64,000 nt of DNA from JAICND01 sp040905905 (GTDB lineage Bacteria; Actinomycetota; Acidimicrobiia; Spongiisociales; ZC4RG35): contig JBBDQN010000030.1 in assembly GCA_040905905.1 (NCBI GenBank), positions 57,112-121,111 of the forward strand. Reading direction: 5' to 3'. Under the pieces are notes generated by a model. The model was not told the DNA's origin. It worked only from the letters and a program-made list of their open reading frames with translations, and did not search any database. A program made the translations under genes and the position numbers. Position 1 is the stretch's first letter. Each line of letters opens with the position of its first letter. Shown piece after piece: positions 1 to 9,063 of the stretch.

Positions 1-1191
1 GAAACAGGGCCAGCGATAGGGCGGGGACGAGATGCGGAGGTGGATCTCGGCGGCACCGGCATCGCGCACCAGTGATACCAATTGTCGTGTGGTCGATCCG
101 CGCACGATCGAGTCGTCGATCAACACGACGCGCTTGCCGGCCAGCGTCGCCGGGATCGGGTTGAGTTTGAGCCGCACCCCGCGTTCACGCAGAAGCGGGC
201 TAGGTTCGATAAAGGTTCGTCCCACGTAACGGTTCTTGACCAGGCCGTCGGCGTAGGGAATGCCAGCGGCCGCAGCAAAGCCCTGGGCAGCGGGAATCCC
301 CGATTCGGGAACCGGAACAACGACATCGGCCGCCACCGGGTGCTCGCTGGCGAGGCGGCGCCCCATCTCGTGACGGGCGGCATGCACGCTGCGGCCATAG
401 AGCTGGGAGTCGGGGCGGGCGAAGTAGACGAATTCGAACAAACACAGACAGGGGTCGGTGCTGGCAAAAGGCATCTCGCTGCGGACTCCGGAGCTGTCGA
501 TCACCACCATTTCTCCGGCCGCCACCTCCCGGACGAAGCGGGCACCGAGAATGTCGAGCCCCGCAGTCTCGGAGGAGAGAACCCACCCTCCATCGGGCAG
601 ATGTCCGAGGCAGAGGGGACGAAAACCATTGGGGTCCCGAACCCCGATGAGCCTGCCCTGATCCATGATCACGAGGGAGAACGCTCCCTGAAAGCTGGGG
701 AGCACCTCGAGCAGCGCCCGTTCCAAACCCCGATCATCGGAGCGTCCGTCTTCAACCGACCTGGCAATCGCCTCGATCATCAACTCCGAATCGGTGGTGC
801 CCAGGCCAGGGTCGAAGCGGTCGGCCAAATCAGAGGCGTTGGTCAGGTTTCCGTTGTGGGCCAGGGCGATAGAGGTAGCTCCCACCTGTCGGTGCACGGG
901 CTGGGCGTTCTCCCACCGATTGGAGCCAGTGGTGGAGTAGCGGGTGTGCCCGATCCCGAGATGGCCGTCGAGAGCCGCTAGCGAGGTCTCGTTGAACACC
1001 TGGGCGACCAGACCGAGATCTTTGTAGACGGTGACGGTGGCGCCATCGGAGGAGGCGATTCCAGCCGACTCTTGCCCCCGGTGTTGCAAGGCGAAAAGAC
1101 CAAAATAGATGAGCGACGAGGCCTTGTCGCCAGGGGAATAGACCCCGAAAACGCCGCAGGCTTCTCCGGGTCGTTCGAGGGGATCGTGCAC
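1..1191 (-). CDS. purF: Amidophosphoribosyltransferase PurF (3' end cut by window edge)
   Basis: Catalyses the first committed step of purine synthesis, PRPP plus glutamine to phosphoribosylamine. The reverse-strand frame reads GEACGVFGVYSPGDK near the N-terminus, where Cys is the expected nucleophile after removal of a short propeptide. It continues with LQHRGQESAG and GHTRYSTTG of the Ntn-type glutaminase domain, and later VVLIDDSIVRGST, the PRPP-binding loop. The start is the GTG at 1191, because an in-frame stop (TGA, 1192-1194) lies directly upstream. About 397 codons are in the window and the C-terminus lies beyond base 1. It follows the quinone oxidoreductase gene on the same strand after 46 bp and is the last visible member of the purine cluster. 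Confidence 0.95.
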   Translation of the reverse strand, partial: MHDPLERPGEACGVFGVYSPGDKASSLIYFGLFALQHRGQESAGIASSDGATVTVYKDLGLVAQVFNETSLAALDGHLGIGHTRYSTTGSNRWENAQPVHRQVGATSIALAHNGNLTNASDLADRFDPGLGTTDSELMIEAIARSVEDGRSDDRGLERALLEVLPSFQGAFSLVIMDQGRLIGVRDPNGFRPLCLGHLPDGGWVLSSETAGLDILGARFVREVAAGEMVVIDSSGVRSEMPFASTDPCLCLFEFVYFARPDSQLYGRSVHAARHEMGRRLASEHPVAADVVVPVPESGIPAAQGFAAAAGIPYADGLVKNRYVGRTFIEPSPLLRERGVRLKLNPIPATLAGKRVVLIDDSIVRGSTTRQLVSLVRDAGAAEIHLRISSPPYRWPCF

Positions 1192-1237
1192 TCAGGCATG
1201 GTACCCACCCGATCGGTCCACCCCGACCACAGCCTCA

Positions 1238-2212
1238 TCAGCCGGGGGTCAGGAGCACCTTGCCAGTGGTCTGTCGCCCTTCGAGCCGGCGATGAGCCTC
1301 GCTCGCCTGGCTCATCGGCAACCGCAGGCCGATGACCACCTCCAGGCGGTGGTCGACCAGGAGGTCAAAGACCGCCTTGGCCCGCGCCCGCAACTCGGCA
1401 GGGGTAGCCGTGTAACTACCGAGGGTGGGCCGGGTGAGATACAACGATCCCAATTCAGAGAGCCTCAAGACCGAGATTGGCTCGGGAGGCCCGCTGGCGT
1501 TGCCGAAGGCCACCATCATTCCACGCGGTCTCAGCAGGGTCAGACCCTGATCAAACGTGGCCTTGCCCACGCCGTCGTAAACCACGTCGATCGCCTTGGC
1601 GCCCACCAGTTCTTCGACGGCGGAAACAAAATCGGTGGCGTTGTAGTCGATGACATGATCCGCCCCTGCCGTCCGGGCCATCTCCACCTTGTCGGGACCG
1701 CCGGCGGTGGCGATAACCTCCGCTCCGACGATCTTCGCCATCTGCACCAGGAGCCGCCCGGCCCCACCGGCGGCGGCATGGACCAGGCAGCGATGGCCAC
1801 TGGCGAGGGGGAACGTGTCATGGACGAGGTAATGGGCGGTGGCCCCCTGGAGAAGGCTCGCCGCCGCCAACTCCGTGGAGACATCGGCCGGGACCGAAAC
1901 CGCCTTGTCGGTGGGGACCAGACACAACTCGGCGTAGGTGCCGCTGCCGCCCTGACACCAGGCTGCACGGTCGCCAATTGCGAAGTCGGTCACTCCCGGA
2001 CCGACGGCCATCACCTCGCCCGCTCCCTCCGAGCCCAGGGTGAAAGGAAGCTTGACCTTGTAGAGGCCGGAACGCTGATAGGTGTCGATGAAGTTGACCC
2101 CCGCCGCCTCCACCTTCACCAGAATCTCGCCGGGCCCGGGCTCGGGGTGAGGGACCTCCATCCAGGAGAGGACCTCCGGACCGCCATGTTCGTTAACCCT
2201 GACTGCCCACAT
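1238..2212 (-). CDS. NADPH:quinone oxidoreductase, zinc-independent MDR family
   Basis: A 324-residue medium-chain dehydrogenase/reductase of the quinone oxidoreductase type. The N-terminal GroES-like part contains EVPHPEPGPGEILVKVEAAG and GVNFIDTYQRSGLY. The Rossmann part contains HAAAGGAGRLLVQMAK, the usual NADPH-binding AAxGGxG loop. The cysteines that bind structural or catalytic zinc in alcohol dehydrogenases are absent, as is normal for this branch. Expected activity is one- or two-electron reduction of quinones or enones in the cytosol. It sits between phosphofructokinase and purF on the same strand, with no clear functional link to purine synthesis. Confidence 0.9.
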   Translation of the reverse strand: MWAVRVNEHGGPEVLSWMEVPHPEPGPGEILVKVEAAGVNFIDTYQRSGLYKVKLPFTLGSEGAGEVMAVGPGVTDFAIGDRAAWCQGGSGTYAELCLVPTDKAVSVPADVSTELAAASLLQGATAHYLVHDTFPLASGHRCLVHAAAGGAGRLLVQMAKIVGAEVIATAGGPDKVEMARTAGADHVIDYNATDFVSAVEELVGAKAIDVVYDGVGKATFDQGLTLLRPRGMMVAFGNASGPPEPISVLRLSELGSLYLTRPTLGSYTATPAELRARAKAVFDLLVDHRLEVVIGLRLPMSQASEAHRRLEGRQTTGKVLLTPG

Positions 2213-2235
2213 GTGCGCTCCTTCTGACCGAGCGG

Positions 2236-3399
2236 TCAGTCTCCGAGGTTGACGCCCAGCCTTCTGGCCGAGGTGATCCAGGCGTGATCGGCGGGGACTG
2301 TCTTGCGACGACCGGCCACCTCCTCAAGCGGCACCGGAACGGCTTCTTCTCCTCGCGAGGCGATCATGACGCCCAGTTTTCCTTCGGCGATCGCATCGGC
2401 GGCGGCGGTCCCCAGGCGGGTCGCGAGCACCCGGTCCACCGCTGACGGGATACCGCCCCTTTGCACATGACCGAGGATCGTCACCCGTGCCTCCAACCCT
2501 GTCAGAGCCTCGAGCTGTTCGGCCATCTCTTCGGTGGAACGGCTGCGCGCCTCTTCGAACTTGTTGAGAGCCGCCCGTGCAGTTTCTTCGTCATCGTCGT
2601 TGCGGGCTTGGTCCACCCCCGAACGAAGGACGTCGTACTCACCACGCTCTCCATGAGTCATGGCCCCCTCTGAGACCACCACGATCGAGAACGAGCTTCC
2701 GCCGGCCTTGCGCTGCATGATCGAATCCGCCACTGCATCGATCCTGTACGGGAACTCGGGGATGAGGATCGAATCGGCGCCACCGGCGAGCCCCGCCCCG
2801 AGTGCCAGCCATCCGGCGTTGTGTCCCATCACCTCGACCACCATGATCCGGTGATGGGAGTGGGCGGTCGAGTGAAGCCGGTCGACCGCCTCGGTCGCAA
2901 TCCCAAGGGCGGTGTCATACCCGAACGCGGTGTCGGTGCCCCAGACGTCGTTGTCGATGGTCTTCGGAAGGGTTACAACCGGGATCCCTTCTTTCCAGAG
3001 ACGCAAGGCGTTCTTCTGGGTGCCACCGCCGCCCAGGCAGACGAGAGCAGTGAGGTTGTGCTGCTCCACCACCTTGCGGATCATCGGACGCATATCCATC
3101 GGGCGGCCGTTCCCGACGTCCATCTTGTTGACTTTCTCCCGGCTGGTACCGAGGACCGTCCCACCTTTAGTGAGGATTCCCGACAGGTCTTCGGAGTCGA
3201 GACGTACGAAACGGTTCTGCATGAGACCGCGGAAACCATCCCGGAAACCGATGACGTGCATGCCATGGGCCCGCTGGGCGGATTTCCCCACGGCCCGAAT
3301 GGCGGCGTTTAGTCCAGGGGAGTCACCGCCAGCCGTGAGAAGGCCAATGGTTCGCGGCACGTCGCTGATGGTAGGGGCCATCCCCAGGCTGACCGACAT
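2236..3399 (-). CDS. 6-phosphofructokinase (PfkA family), variant GGGGT motif
   Basis: Phosphorylates fructose 6-phosphate in glycolysis. The N-terminal GLLTAGGDSPGLNAAIRAV is the family signature. PKTIDNDVWGTD carries the catalytic Asp region, and GHVQRGG is the substrate-binding segment near the C-terminus. Position 103-104 of the E. coli enzyme (GGDGS) reads GGGGT here, and the TIDND motif is preceded by Lys. The Lys is a feature of PPi-dependent and mixed-substrate branches, so the phosphoryl donor is not certain. The frame stays open upstream to 3906 over the divergent neighbour; ATG 3399 or ATG 3381 are the sensible starts. Length is about 387 residues, slightly longer than bacterial PfkA. 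Confidence 0.9.
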   Translation of the reverse strand: MSVSLGMAPTISDVPRTIGLLTAGGDSPGLNAAIRAVGKSAQRAHGMHVIGFRDGFRGLMQNRFVRLDSEDLSGILTKGGTVLGTSREKVNKMDVGNGRPMDMRPMIRKVVEQHNLTALVCLGGGGTQKNALRLWKEGIPVVTLPKTIDNDVWGTDTAFGYDTALGIATEAVDRLHSTAHSHHRIMVVEVMGHNAGWLALGAGLAGGADSILIPEFPYRIDAVADSIMQRKAGGSSFSIVVVSEGAMTHGERGEYDVLRSGVDQARNDDDEETARAALNKFEEARSRSTEEMAEQLEALTGLEARVTILGHVQRGGIPSAVDRVLATRLGTAAADAIAEGKLGVMIASRGEEAVPVPLEEVAGRRKTVPADHAWITSARRLGVNLGD

Positions 3400-3471
3400 T
3401 TGTCCCGCGTCTGACCCGACATTCACCCTCGGAACGGGGTAGGTTGCGACCGGTCGAGACGGAGAAGCCAA

Positions 3472-3876
3472 ATGTTCGTTCCCATTACCGCCGATGATCT
3501 GTCCTCGGTTCCACTGTTTCAGGGGTTGAGCCAGGACAAGCTCGAAAGGATTGCGTCGCAGGCGGTCCGGATTTCGGCCCATCCCGGCATCTCCCTGGCC
3601 CGCCAGGGATCTCCCGGGTTCGACTTCTTCATCGTCCTTGATGGCGCCGCCGACGTGAAGAAAGACGGCGAGGTTATTGCCAGCCTCTCCCCGGGCGACG
3701 TCTTCGGGGAAATGGCCCTTCTGGGAGGGAAACGAAGAAACGCCGACGTCGTCGCCACATCTCCGATGACCCTGATGACGATGATGATTTGGGACTTTCG
3801 TTCGGTCACCGAGAATTACCCGGTGGTGGCGGAGCGGTTGCAGGAACTGGCGAAGTCCCGGGCGGGCTCCGACTAA
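3472..3876 (+). CDS. Single-domain cyclic-nucleotide-binding protein (Crp-like cNMP fold)
   Basis: A 134-residue protein consisting of one cNMP-binding beta-roll. VPLFQGLSQDKLERIA is the usual entry helix. LSPGDVFGEMALLGGKRRNADVVA matches the phosphate-binding cassette (GExxLL...R..), with Arg replaced by a KRRN stretch. No DNA-binding helix-turn-helix follows, so it is not a full Crp regulator. A regulatory or sensor role is inferred. It is divergent from phosphofructokinase with 72 bp between them, and its stop overlaps the purL stop by 4 bp in a tail-to-tail arrangement. Confidence 0.85.
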   Translation: MFVPITADDLSSVPLFQGLSQDKLERIASQAVRISAHPGISLARQGSPGFDFFIVLDGAADVKKDGEVIASLSPGDVFGEMALLGGKRRNADVVATSPMTLMTMMIWDFRSVTENYPVVAERLQELAKSRAGSD

Positions 3877-6110
3877 ACGAGGCGACGGCTGAGAGCTTGA
3901 CTCCAAGTCGAGGTTGCGACTCCTAGGTCGAGCGCCGCCCGAATACCGTTGCGGTCGAAGACGATTTCGTTGCCGCCGAACTCACCGATAGGCGCGGCCG
4001 GAATAGAAGCCTGGGCTGCCAACCCGGCTACCCGGATGGCAGCGTCCGGAGACACCGCGGCGATGAACCGATGCGGGTCCTCGCAGAAGAGATGGCGCCA
4101 GTCCGAATACCGCACCGTGACTCCCACGCCCGAAGCGATCGCTACCTCGGCCACGGCCAAGGCCAGACCTCCTGACGAGACGTCGTGGAGCACCGGGGCC
4201 ACCCCTTCCTGGGCCAGCATCTGGCCTGCCTGGAGAGCGGCGCGGCCAGCGGTGGGATCGGGGGCGGTCGGGCGACCGCCAATGTGGGCGAAGGTCACCA
4301 GTTCAAAGCTCGACCCTGCCAGGTTGATCGCCCACTCGGTTCCAAACAACCACAGTTCCATCCCCGCCAACGCCCGATCGAGTCGGGGCGGTGGTGACGG
4401 CAGGGGAGCTGCCAAACCCAGGACTCCCACAACCGGGGTGGGGTAGATGTCGATGCCGTTGGTTTCGTTATATAGCGAGACGTTTCCACCGATGACTGGC
4501 ATCCCGAGGGCCTCGCAAGCTTCGGAGATGCCCTCGATCGTCTCGCGCAACTGCCACATCACCTCGGGCTTTTCGGGGTTGCCGAAGTTGAGGTTGTCCA
4601 CCACGGCCAGCGGCCGGGCGCCGGCCAGGGCAACCTGTAACGCCCCCTCGTATACAAGCCGGGCTCCCCCCCGGCGAGGGTCGAGGTAACACAACCGGCC
4701 GTCGCCGTCCACGGAGAGCGCCAGGCCTTTGTCGGTGCCTTTGACCCTCAGGAGGCTGGCGTCGTGGCCCGGGCCGATCACCGTGTTGAGGAACAGCATA
4801 TGGTCGTATTGCTCGAACGCCCAGGCTTTGGAGGCCAGGGCGGGATCGTCCAACATCTGCAACAAGGCCGTGGCGATTGCCGGTTGCGCCACGAACTTGA
4901 CCGTGTTGGACCAGAGGTCCTCCATCCACTGTGGCTCTCCGAGCGGGCGCTCGTAATTTGGCGCTCCGGTCACCAGCGAAACGGCAGGGACTTCGGCAAC
5001 CGTTTCGCCTCCGTGGTTGACCAAAACGTTGCCATGGTCCCTGACCGTTCCGACGACGGCGGCGTCTATCTCCCACTTCGCCGCTACGGCCAGCACCGCC
5101 TCCACCCGGCTGGGATCAACGAAGGCCATCATCCGCTCCTGGGACTCCGACATAAGCAACTCGACGGCATTCATGCCGGATTCGCGGACATGCACCAGAT
5201 CAAGGTCGAGGTCGATGCCCATGCCCGACTTTGCTACCGGCTCGGAGGCGGCGCACGACAACCCGGCCGCTCCCAGGTCCTGCACCCCGATCACCAGATC
5301 CCTTTCATACAACTCGAGGCACGCCTCAATCAGCTTCTTCTCCTCAAATGGATCCCCTACCTGGACCGAAGGACGCTTCTGGCTGGAGGCGGCATCGAAG
5401 GATGTCGACGCCAATATCGAGGCCCCACCGATGCCGTCGCGCCCGGTTCCGGCTCCCAGCAGAATCGCCCGGGTCCCCTCCGGTCCCGACCGAGCCAGGA
5501 CCAGTTGTTCACGGCGCATGAGACCCAGACACATGACGTTGACCAGGGGATTGTTGGAGTAGTGCTCGGCGAAACCGATCTCCCCGCCAACGGTCGGAAC
5601 CCCAACCGCGTTTCCATACCCGGCAATGCCGGCGACGACGCCCTTCAACAGGTAGCGATTGCGGGCTTGTCCCAGGGGCCCGAACCGGATGGAGTCCCAC
5701 AAGGCGATGGGACGGGCGCCCATTGTGAAGATGTCGCGGATGATCCCACCGACACCGGTGGCGGCACCCTGGTATGGCTCGACGAACGATGGGTGGTTGT
5801 GGCTCTCGATCCGGAGGGCGACATACCAGCCATCGCCGATGTCGATCACCCCGGCGTTTTCTCCCGGGCCTACCACGACCCAGGGTGCAGCGGTTGGAAA
5901 ACGTTTGAGGTGGACCCGGGACGACTTGTACGAACAGTGTTCGGACCACATCACCGAATACATTGCAAGTTCGGCCGGGCGAGGATCGCGACCCAGGATG
6001 GCCCTGATTCTGTCGAATTCGTCGTCGGTCAGTCCAAGTTGGTGGTGAACCGACGAAGTCTCGACAGGAGCAGTTTCTTCATCTTCGATGATCACTGATT
6101 GGTCAGACAC
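3873..6110 (-). CDS. purL: Phosphoribosylformylglycinamidine synthase, small PurL subunit
   Basis: Converts FGAR to FGAM with ammonia delivered by PurQ. The 745-residue length matches the small Gram-positive PurL, which works with separate PurS and PurQ. Visible landmarks are MWSEHCSYKSSR near residue 50, RIESHNHPSFVEPYQGAATGVGGIIRD, and DNLNFGNPEKPE in the second ATP-grasp-like half. The start is a GTG at 6110 that overlaps the end of purQ by 8 bp, so translation is probably coupled. Gene order purC-purS-purQ-purL forms a tight operon. The stop overlaps the convergent cNMP-binding gene by 4 bp. Confidence 0.97.
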   Translation of the reverse strand: MSDQSVIIEDEETAPVETSSVHHQLGLTDDEFDRIRAILGRDPRPAELAMYSVMWSEHCSYKSSRVHLKRFPTAAPWVVVGPGENAGVIDIGDGWYVALRIESHNHPSFVEPYQGAATGVGGIIRDIFTMGARPIALWDSIRFGPLGQARNRYLLKGVVAGIAGYGNAVGVPTVGGEIGFAEHYSNNPLVNVMCLGLMRREQLVLARSGPEGTRAILLGAGTGRDGIGGASILASTSFDAASSQKRPSVQVGDPFEEKKLIEACLELYERDLVIGVQDLGAAGLSCAASEPVAKSGMGIDLDLDLVHVRESGMNAVELLMSESQERMMAFVDPSRVEAVLAVAAKWEIDAAVVGTVRDHGNVLVNHGGETVAEVPAVSLVTGAPNYERPLGEPQWMEDLWSNTVKFVAQPAIATALLQMLDDPALASKAWAFEQYDHMLFLNTVIGPGHDASLLRVKGTDKGLALSVDGDGRLCYLDPRRGGARLVYEGALQVALAGARPLAVVDNLNFGNPEKPEVMWQLRETIEGISEACEALGMPVIGGNVSLYNETNGIDIYPTPVVGVLGLAAPLPSPPPRLDRALAGMELWLFGTEWAINLAGSSFELVTFAHIGGRPTAPDPTAGRAALQAGQMLAQEGVAPVLHDVSSGGLALAVAEVAIASGVGVTVRYSDWRHLFCEDPHRFIAAVSPDAAIRVAGLAAQASIPAAPIGEFGGNEIVFDRNGIRAALDLGVATSTWSQALSRRLV

Positions 6111-6759
6111 CTGCCCCCACCCGGGCCGAGGCCAAGAATCCTTCCAACAAGATCAGCCCATCGGCCGACCCCAACACCTCATCGCTTCCGCGCTCGGGGT
6201 GAGGCATGACGCCGACCACGTTGCCCTCGAGGTTGGTTACGGCGGCAGCACCACCCTGGGAACCGTTGGGCGTATCGACATATCGCATGACCACCCGTCC
6301 GCTCAGGCTGGGGTCGACGTAATTCCCCTCGTAGGAGTTGAGCGGGATCTTGAGCACCTGGCCGGGGCGGGCCAGGGAAGTGAGCACCGACCGATCGGAG
6401 ATCACCTCGACTTCGACCCAACGACAAAGAAAGGCCAGACCGGAGTTGGCGATAAGGGCCCCGGGCAGCAGACCGGCCTCGCAGAGGATCTGAAATCCGT
6501 TGCAGATGCCAAGGACAGGTCGACCTGCCCTGGCCATCCCGGCCACCGGTCCCATCACCGGCGCAAGACGGGCGATGGCACCCGTGCGCAGATAGTCACC
6601 GTGAGCGAAGCCACCAGGGAGAACCACCGCATCGAAGCCGTCGAGGGTGTCCTGACGGTGCCAGACCAATTCGGCGTCGGCCCCGAGAGACCGGAGAGCG
6701 TGAACTGTGTCGTGTTCACAATTGGTGCCGGGGAAGACCACAACCGCAACCCGGGTCAC
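6103..6759 (-). CDS. purQ: FGAM synthase glutaminase subunit PurQ
   Basis: Class I amidotransferase that releases ammonia for PurL. It contains VVVFPGTNCEHDT at the N-terminus, LGICNGFQILCEAGLLPGAL with the nucleophile Cys, and MPHPERGSDE with the catalytic His and Glu. The start is the GTG at 6759, which overlaps the purS stop as GTGA; a longer open frame runs upstream to 6816 but would lie inside purS. Length is 218 residues, normal for PurQ. Confidence 0.95.
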   Translation of the reverse strand: MTRVAVVVFPGTNCEHDTVHALRSLGADAELVWHRQDTLDGFDAVVLPGGFAHGDYLRTGAIARLAPVMGPVAGMARAGRPVLGICNGFQILCEAGLLPGALIANSGLAFLCRWVEVEVISDRSVLTSLARPGQVLKIPLNSYEGNYVDPSLSGRVVMRYVDTPNGSQGGAAAVTNLEGNVVGVMPHPERGSDEVLGSADGLILLEGFLASARVGAGV

Positions 6760-6998
6760 GGATCGATCACCACCCGGAAGTCCTCGAGGACCGGGTTCGC
6801 CAGCAGTTGGCGGCACATATCCTCGACCCGGGCCGTCACGGCTTCGGTCGACATGCCCTCAACCTCGAGGCTGATCACCCGGTCAAACCTGGCACGCGTG
6901 ACCTCGCTGAATCCGAGATCATGCAGGGCCCGGACCACCGTTACCCCCTCCGGATCGGCGATCTCGGGCCGGCGAACGATCTCGATCCGGGCTTTCAT
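6756..6998 (-). CDS. purS: FGAM synthase subunit PurS
   Basis: An 80-residue protein matching PurS, the small dimer that bridges PurL and PurQ. It contains EIADPEGVTVVRALHDLGF and DMCRQLLANPVLEDF, both typical for the family. It overlaps purC by 4 bp upstream (ATG 6998 against the purC stop) and purQ by 4 bp downstream, so the three genes are translationally coupled. Confidence 0.94.
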   Translation of the reverse strand: MKARIEIVRRPEIADPEGVTVVRALHDLGFSEVTRARFDRVISLEVEGMSTEAVTARVEDMCRQLLANPVLEDFRVVIDP

Positions 6999-7876
6999 AT
7001 GGCGCTTCTGAGGTAGTGGTCAAAGCTGGACCCGGTGATTCGCTCGAACGCCTCCACGTATCGCTCTCGGGTCCCGGCGACCACCTCGGCCGGGAGGGCC
7101 GGGGCCGGCGGGTTGTGATCCCATCCGGCCGAGTCCAGCCAACTGCGGACATACTGTTTATCGAAGGAAGGGACCTCGGTGCCCGGCTGCCAGGAATCGG
7201 CCGGCCAGTATCGGGATGAATCCGGGGTGAGGACCTCATCGATGAGGATCAGCTCGCCATTGGAGTAGCCGAATTCGAACTTGGTGTCGGCCAGGATCAC
7301 GCCCTGCTTTTCGGCGTGGGCGGCCGCGTTTAGATAGATCTCGATCGAGCGGCGCCGCAACTCTTGGTACACGTCCCCACCGACGAGGATGCGCGCTCCC
7401 GCCTCGTCGAGGTTTTCATCGTGGCCGTCGGAGGCTTTGGTGGCGGGGGTGAAAATGGGCTCGGGAAGACGGTCGGCCAGACGGAGTCCCGGCGGGAGAT
7501 GTTCGGTGGTGGGGCCACCTCCGGTCCGATACTCGCGCCATGACGATCCATAGAGATAACCGCGCACTACACACTCCATTGGCACAACGTCTGCTCGTCG
7601 CACCACCATTGATCGACCCGCCAGCCATCGCCGGTCGACGTCGCCAATGGGCACTGTCGCATCGAGATCGATGGAGAGGAAGTGGTTGGGAGCCTTCAGC
7701 ATCTCAAAGAAGAAGCGGGAGAGACCGGTGAGGATTCGGCCTTTGTCGGGGATCTGATCGTCGAGCACTACGTCGTAGGCAGAGATGCGGTCCGAGGCCA
7801 CAATCAAGAGACGGTCGCCTGTCAGGGCGTAAACGTCGCGAACTTTCCCCGCTCCCACCTTGGCCAAAGACTGCAC
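6995..7876 (-). CDS. purC: SAICAR synthase PurC
   Basis: Joins CAIR and aspartate to give SAICAR. Recognised by GKVRDVYALTGDRLLIVASDRISAYD at the N-terminus, VVRGYLYGSSWREY, and DTKFEFGYSNGELILIDEVLTPDSSRYW. The 293 residues are typical of the actinobacterial form. It is the first gene of the purC-S-Q-L operon and is divergent from the amidotransferase gene at 7917, with a 40-bp spacer that must carry both promoters. Confidence 0.96.
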   Translation of the reverse strand: MQSLAKVGAGKVRDVYALTGDRLLIVASDRISAYDVVLDDQIPDKGRILTGLSRFFFEMLKAPNHFLSIDLDATVPIGDVDRRWLAGRSMVVRRADVVPMECVVRGYLYGSSWREYRTGGGPTTEHLPPGLRLADRLPEPIFTPATKASDGHDENLDEAGARILVGGDVYQELRRRSIEIYLNAAAHAEKQGVILADTKFEFGYSNGELILIDEVLTPDSSRYWPADSWQPGTEVPSFDKQYVRSWLDSAGWDHNPPAPALPAEVVAGTRERYVEAFERITGSSFDHYLRSAI

Positions 7877-7916
7877 TGAGGCCCGATCCTACCGAGGCAG
7901 TAGTGTCCCCCCGGTC

Positions 7917-8597
7917 ATGCGGGTAGGTGTCGTCTATCACTGTGAGCAAACCACTGATCGTCTTGACGAGGCCCTGGCCGATCAAGGGGCCGAGGTCTAT
8001 CGCTACAAGCTCGGGCTCGGCGATGACGTGCCGGCGACGGCTAGTTTCGATGCCGTAGTCGTGCTTGGTGGGGCCATGGGCGTTTATGACACCTTGTTCC
8101 ATCCCTGGCTGGAGGACGAACTGACCTGGCTCGGGTCCCTGGTGAAAGATGGGGTTCCGGTGCTGGGCATTTGCCTCGGATGCCAACTCCTGGCCGAGGC
8201 TCTCGGGGGCCGCGCTTTTCTCTCGACCCAACCCCCTGAAGCTGGCGTGGTGACGCTGGAGTTGAGCGATACGGGGCGGGCGGACCCGGTCGTCCGGCAT
8301 GTCGGCGAGCGGGTGTTTTCTCTCCATCAAGACACGTTTGAGCTCCCCCCGGGCGCCGACCTGCTTGCCGCCAGCACCGCCTATCCACAGGCATTCCGCC
8401 ATGGCTCGGCCCTGGCGATCCAATTTCATCCCGATGCCGATGCCACCCTGGCGGTGGAGTGGGCCAAGGATATTGCCCCCTTTCTTGACCGAGCCGGGGT
8501 TGAGATGGCGGATTACGAAGAGGAACTCCTCGCAGCCGAGCCCTACCTGGCTGTCACCTCCAAGGCCCTTTTCCGGGCTTTTCTGGAGACCGTGTGA
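7917..8597 (+). CDS. Class I glutamine amidotransferase-like protein
   Basis: A stand-alone GATase1 domain of about 226 residues, resembling the GMP-synthase-like amidotransferases. The nucleophile elbow is LGICLGCQLLAEALGG and the histidine sits in AIQFHPDADATL. The residue two after His is Asp, where most active members have Glu (HPE). Partner and substrate are not evident. The ATG at 7917 is chosen because the protein then begins MRVGVVYH, at the first beta-strand; there is no obvious ribosome-binding site and the transcript may be leaderless. The stop overlaps the next gene as GTGA. Confidence 0.85.
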   Translation: MRVGVVYHCEQTTDRLDEALADQGAEVYRYKLGLGDDVPATASFDAVVVLGGAMGVYDTLFHPWLEDELTWLGSLVKDGVPVLGICLGCQLLAEALGGRAFLSTQPPEAGVVTLELSDTGRADPVVRHVGERVFSLHQDTFELPPGADLLAASTAYPQAFRHGSALAIQFHPDADATLAVEWAKDIAPFLDRAGVEMADYEEELLAAEPYLAVTSKALFRAFLETV

Positions 8598-8989
8598 ACG
8601 AGCGGGCCGTCGCACTCCTCACTGCCGACCGCTACGCCGCCAATCTCGGGATCAGGCTGGTCGACGCCGCCTCCGACCGGGTAACGGTGGCCATGACCGT
8701 GACCCAGGAGATGACCAACTTTCTCGGGGGCTTCCACGGAGGAGCGCTTTTCTCCCTCGCCGATTGCGCCTTCAGCCTTGCCTCGAACCTGGCCGGTGAG
8801 CGGGCAGTGGCCATCGACACCCATCTCGTCCTCAACGCGGCCGTCGAAGTAGGTGAAGAACTCACCGCGATCGCCGAGGAGGTGAGCAGGGGTCGAACCC
8901 TCGGCACCTACCGGGTTCTCGTCAACCGCTCCGATGGTCGGGTGGCGGGTCATTTCACCGGAACCGTGTACATCACTTCCAACGTCTGA
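8594..8989 (+). CDS. PaaI-type hotdog-fold thioesterase
   Basis: 131 residues with NFLGGFHGGALFSLADCAFSLASN, the HGGxxFxLAD motif of PaaI/YbaW-like acyl-CoA thioesterases. The conserved Asp is in LAD. The likely role is hydrolysis of a phenylacetyl-CoA-like or other aromatic/short acyl-CoA thioester in the cytosol; the exact substrate cannot be read from sequence. It starts with a GTG coupled to the upstream amidotransferase stop. Confidence 0.88.
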   Translation: MNERAVALLTADRYAANLGIRLVDAASDRVTVAMTVTQEMTNFLGGFHGGALFSLADCAFSLASNLAGERAVAIDTHLVLNAAVEVGEELTAIAEEVSRGRTLGTYRVLVNRSDGRVAGHFTGTVYITSNV

Positions 8990-9063
8990 CGATCAGCGGC
9001 GGTCCTCTACCTCCCGGCTGCCGGTGGCATTTTCATATACCATCGTTGGTTCCGAGGGAAATC

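Noticed and set aside
82..981. Plus-strand frame of 299 codons
   Set aside because: Antisense to purF, whose reverse-strand reading carries clear PurF motifs.
4764..6098. Long open frame of 444 codons on the plus strand
   Set aside because: Lies antisense to purL, has low-complexity composition and no recognisable motif; it reflects high GC third positions.
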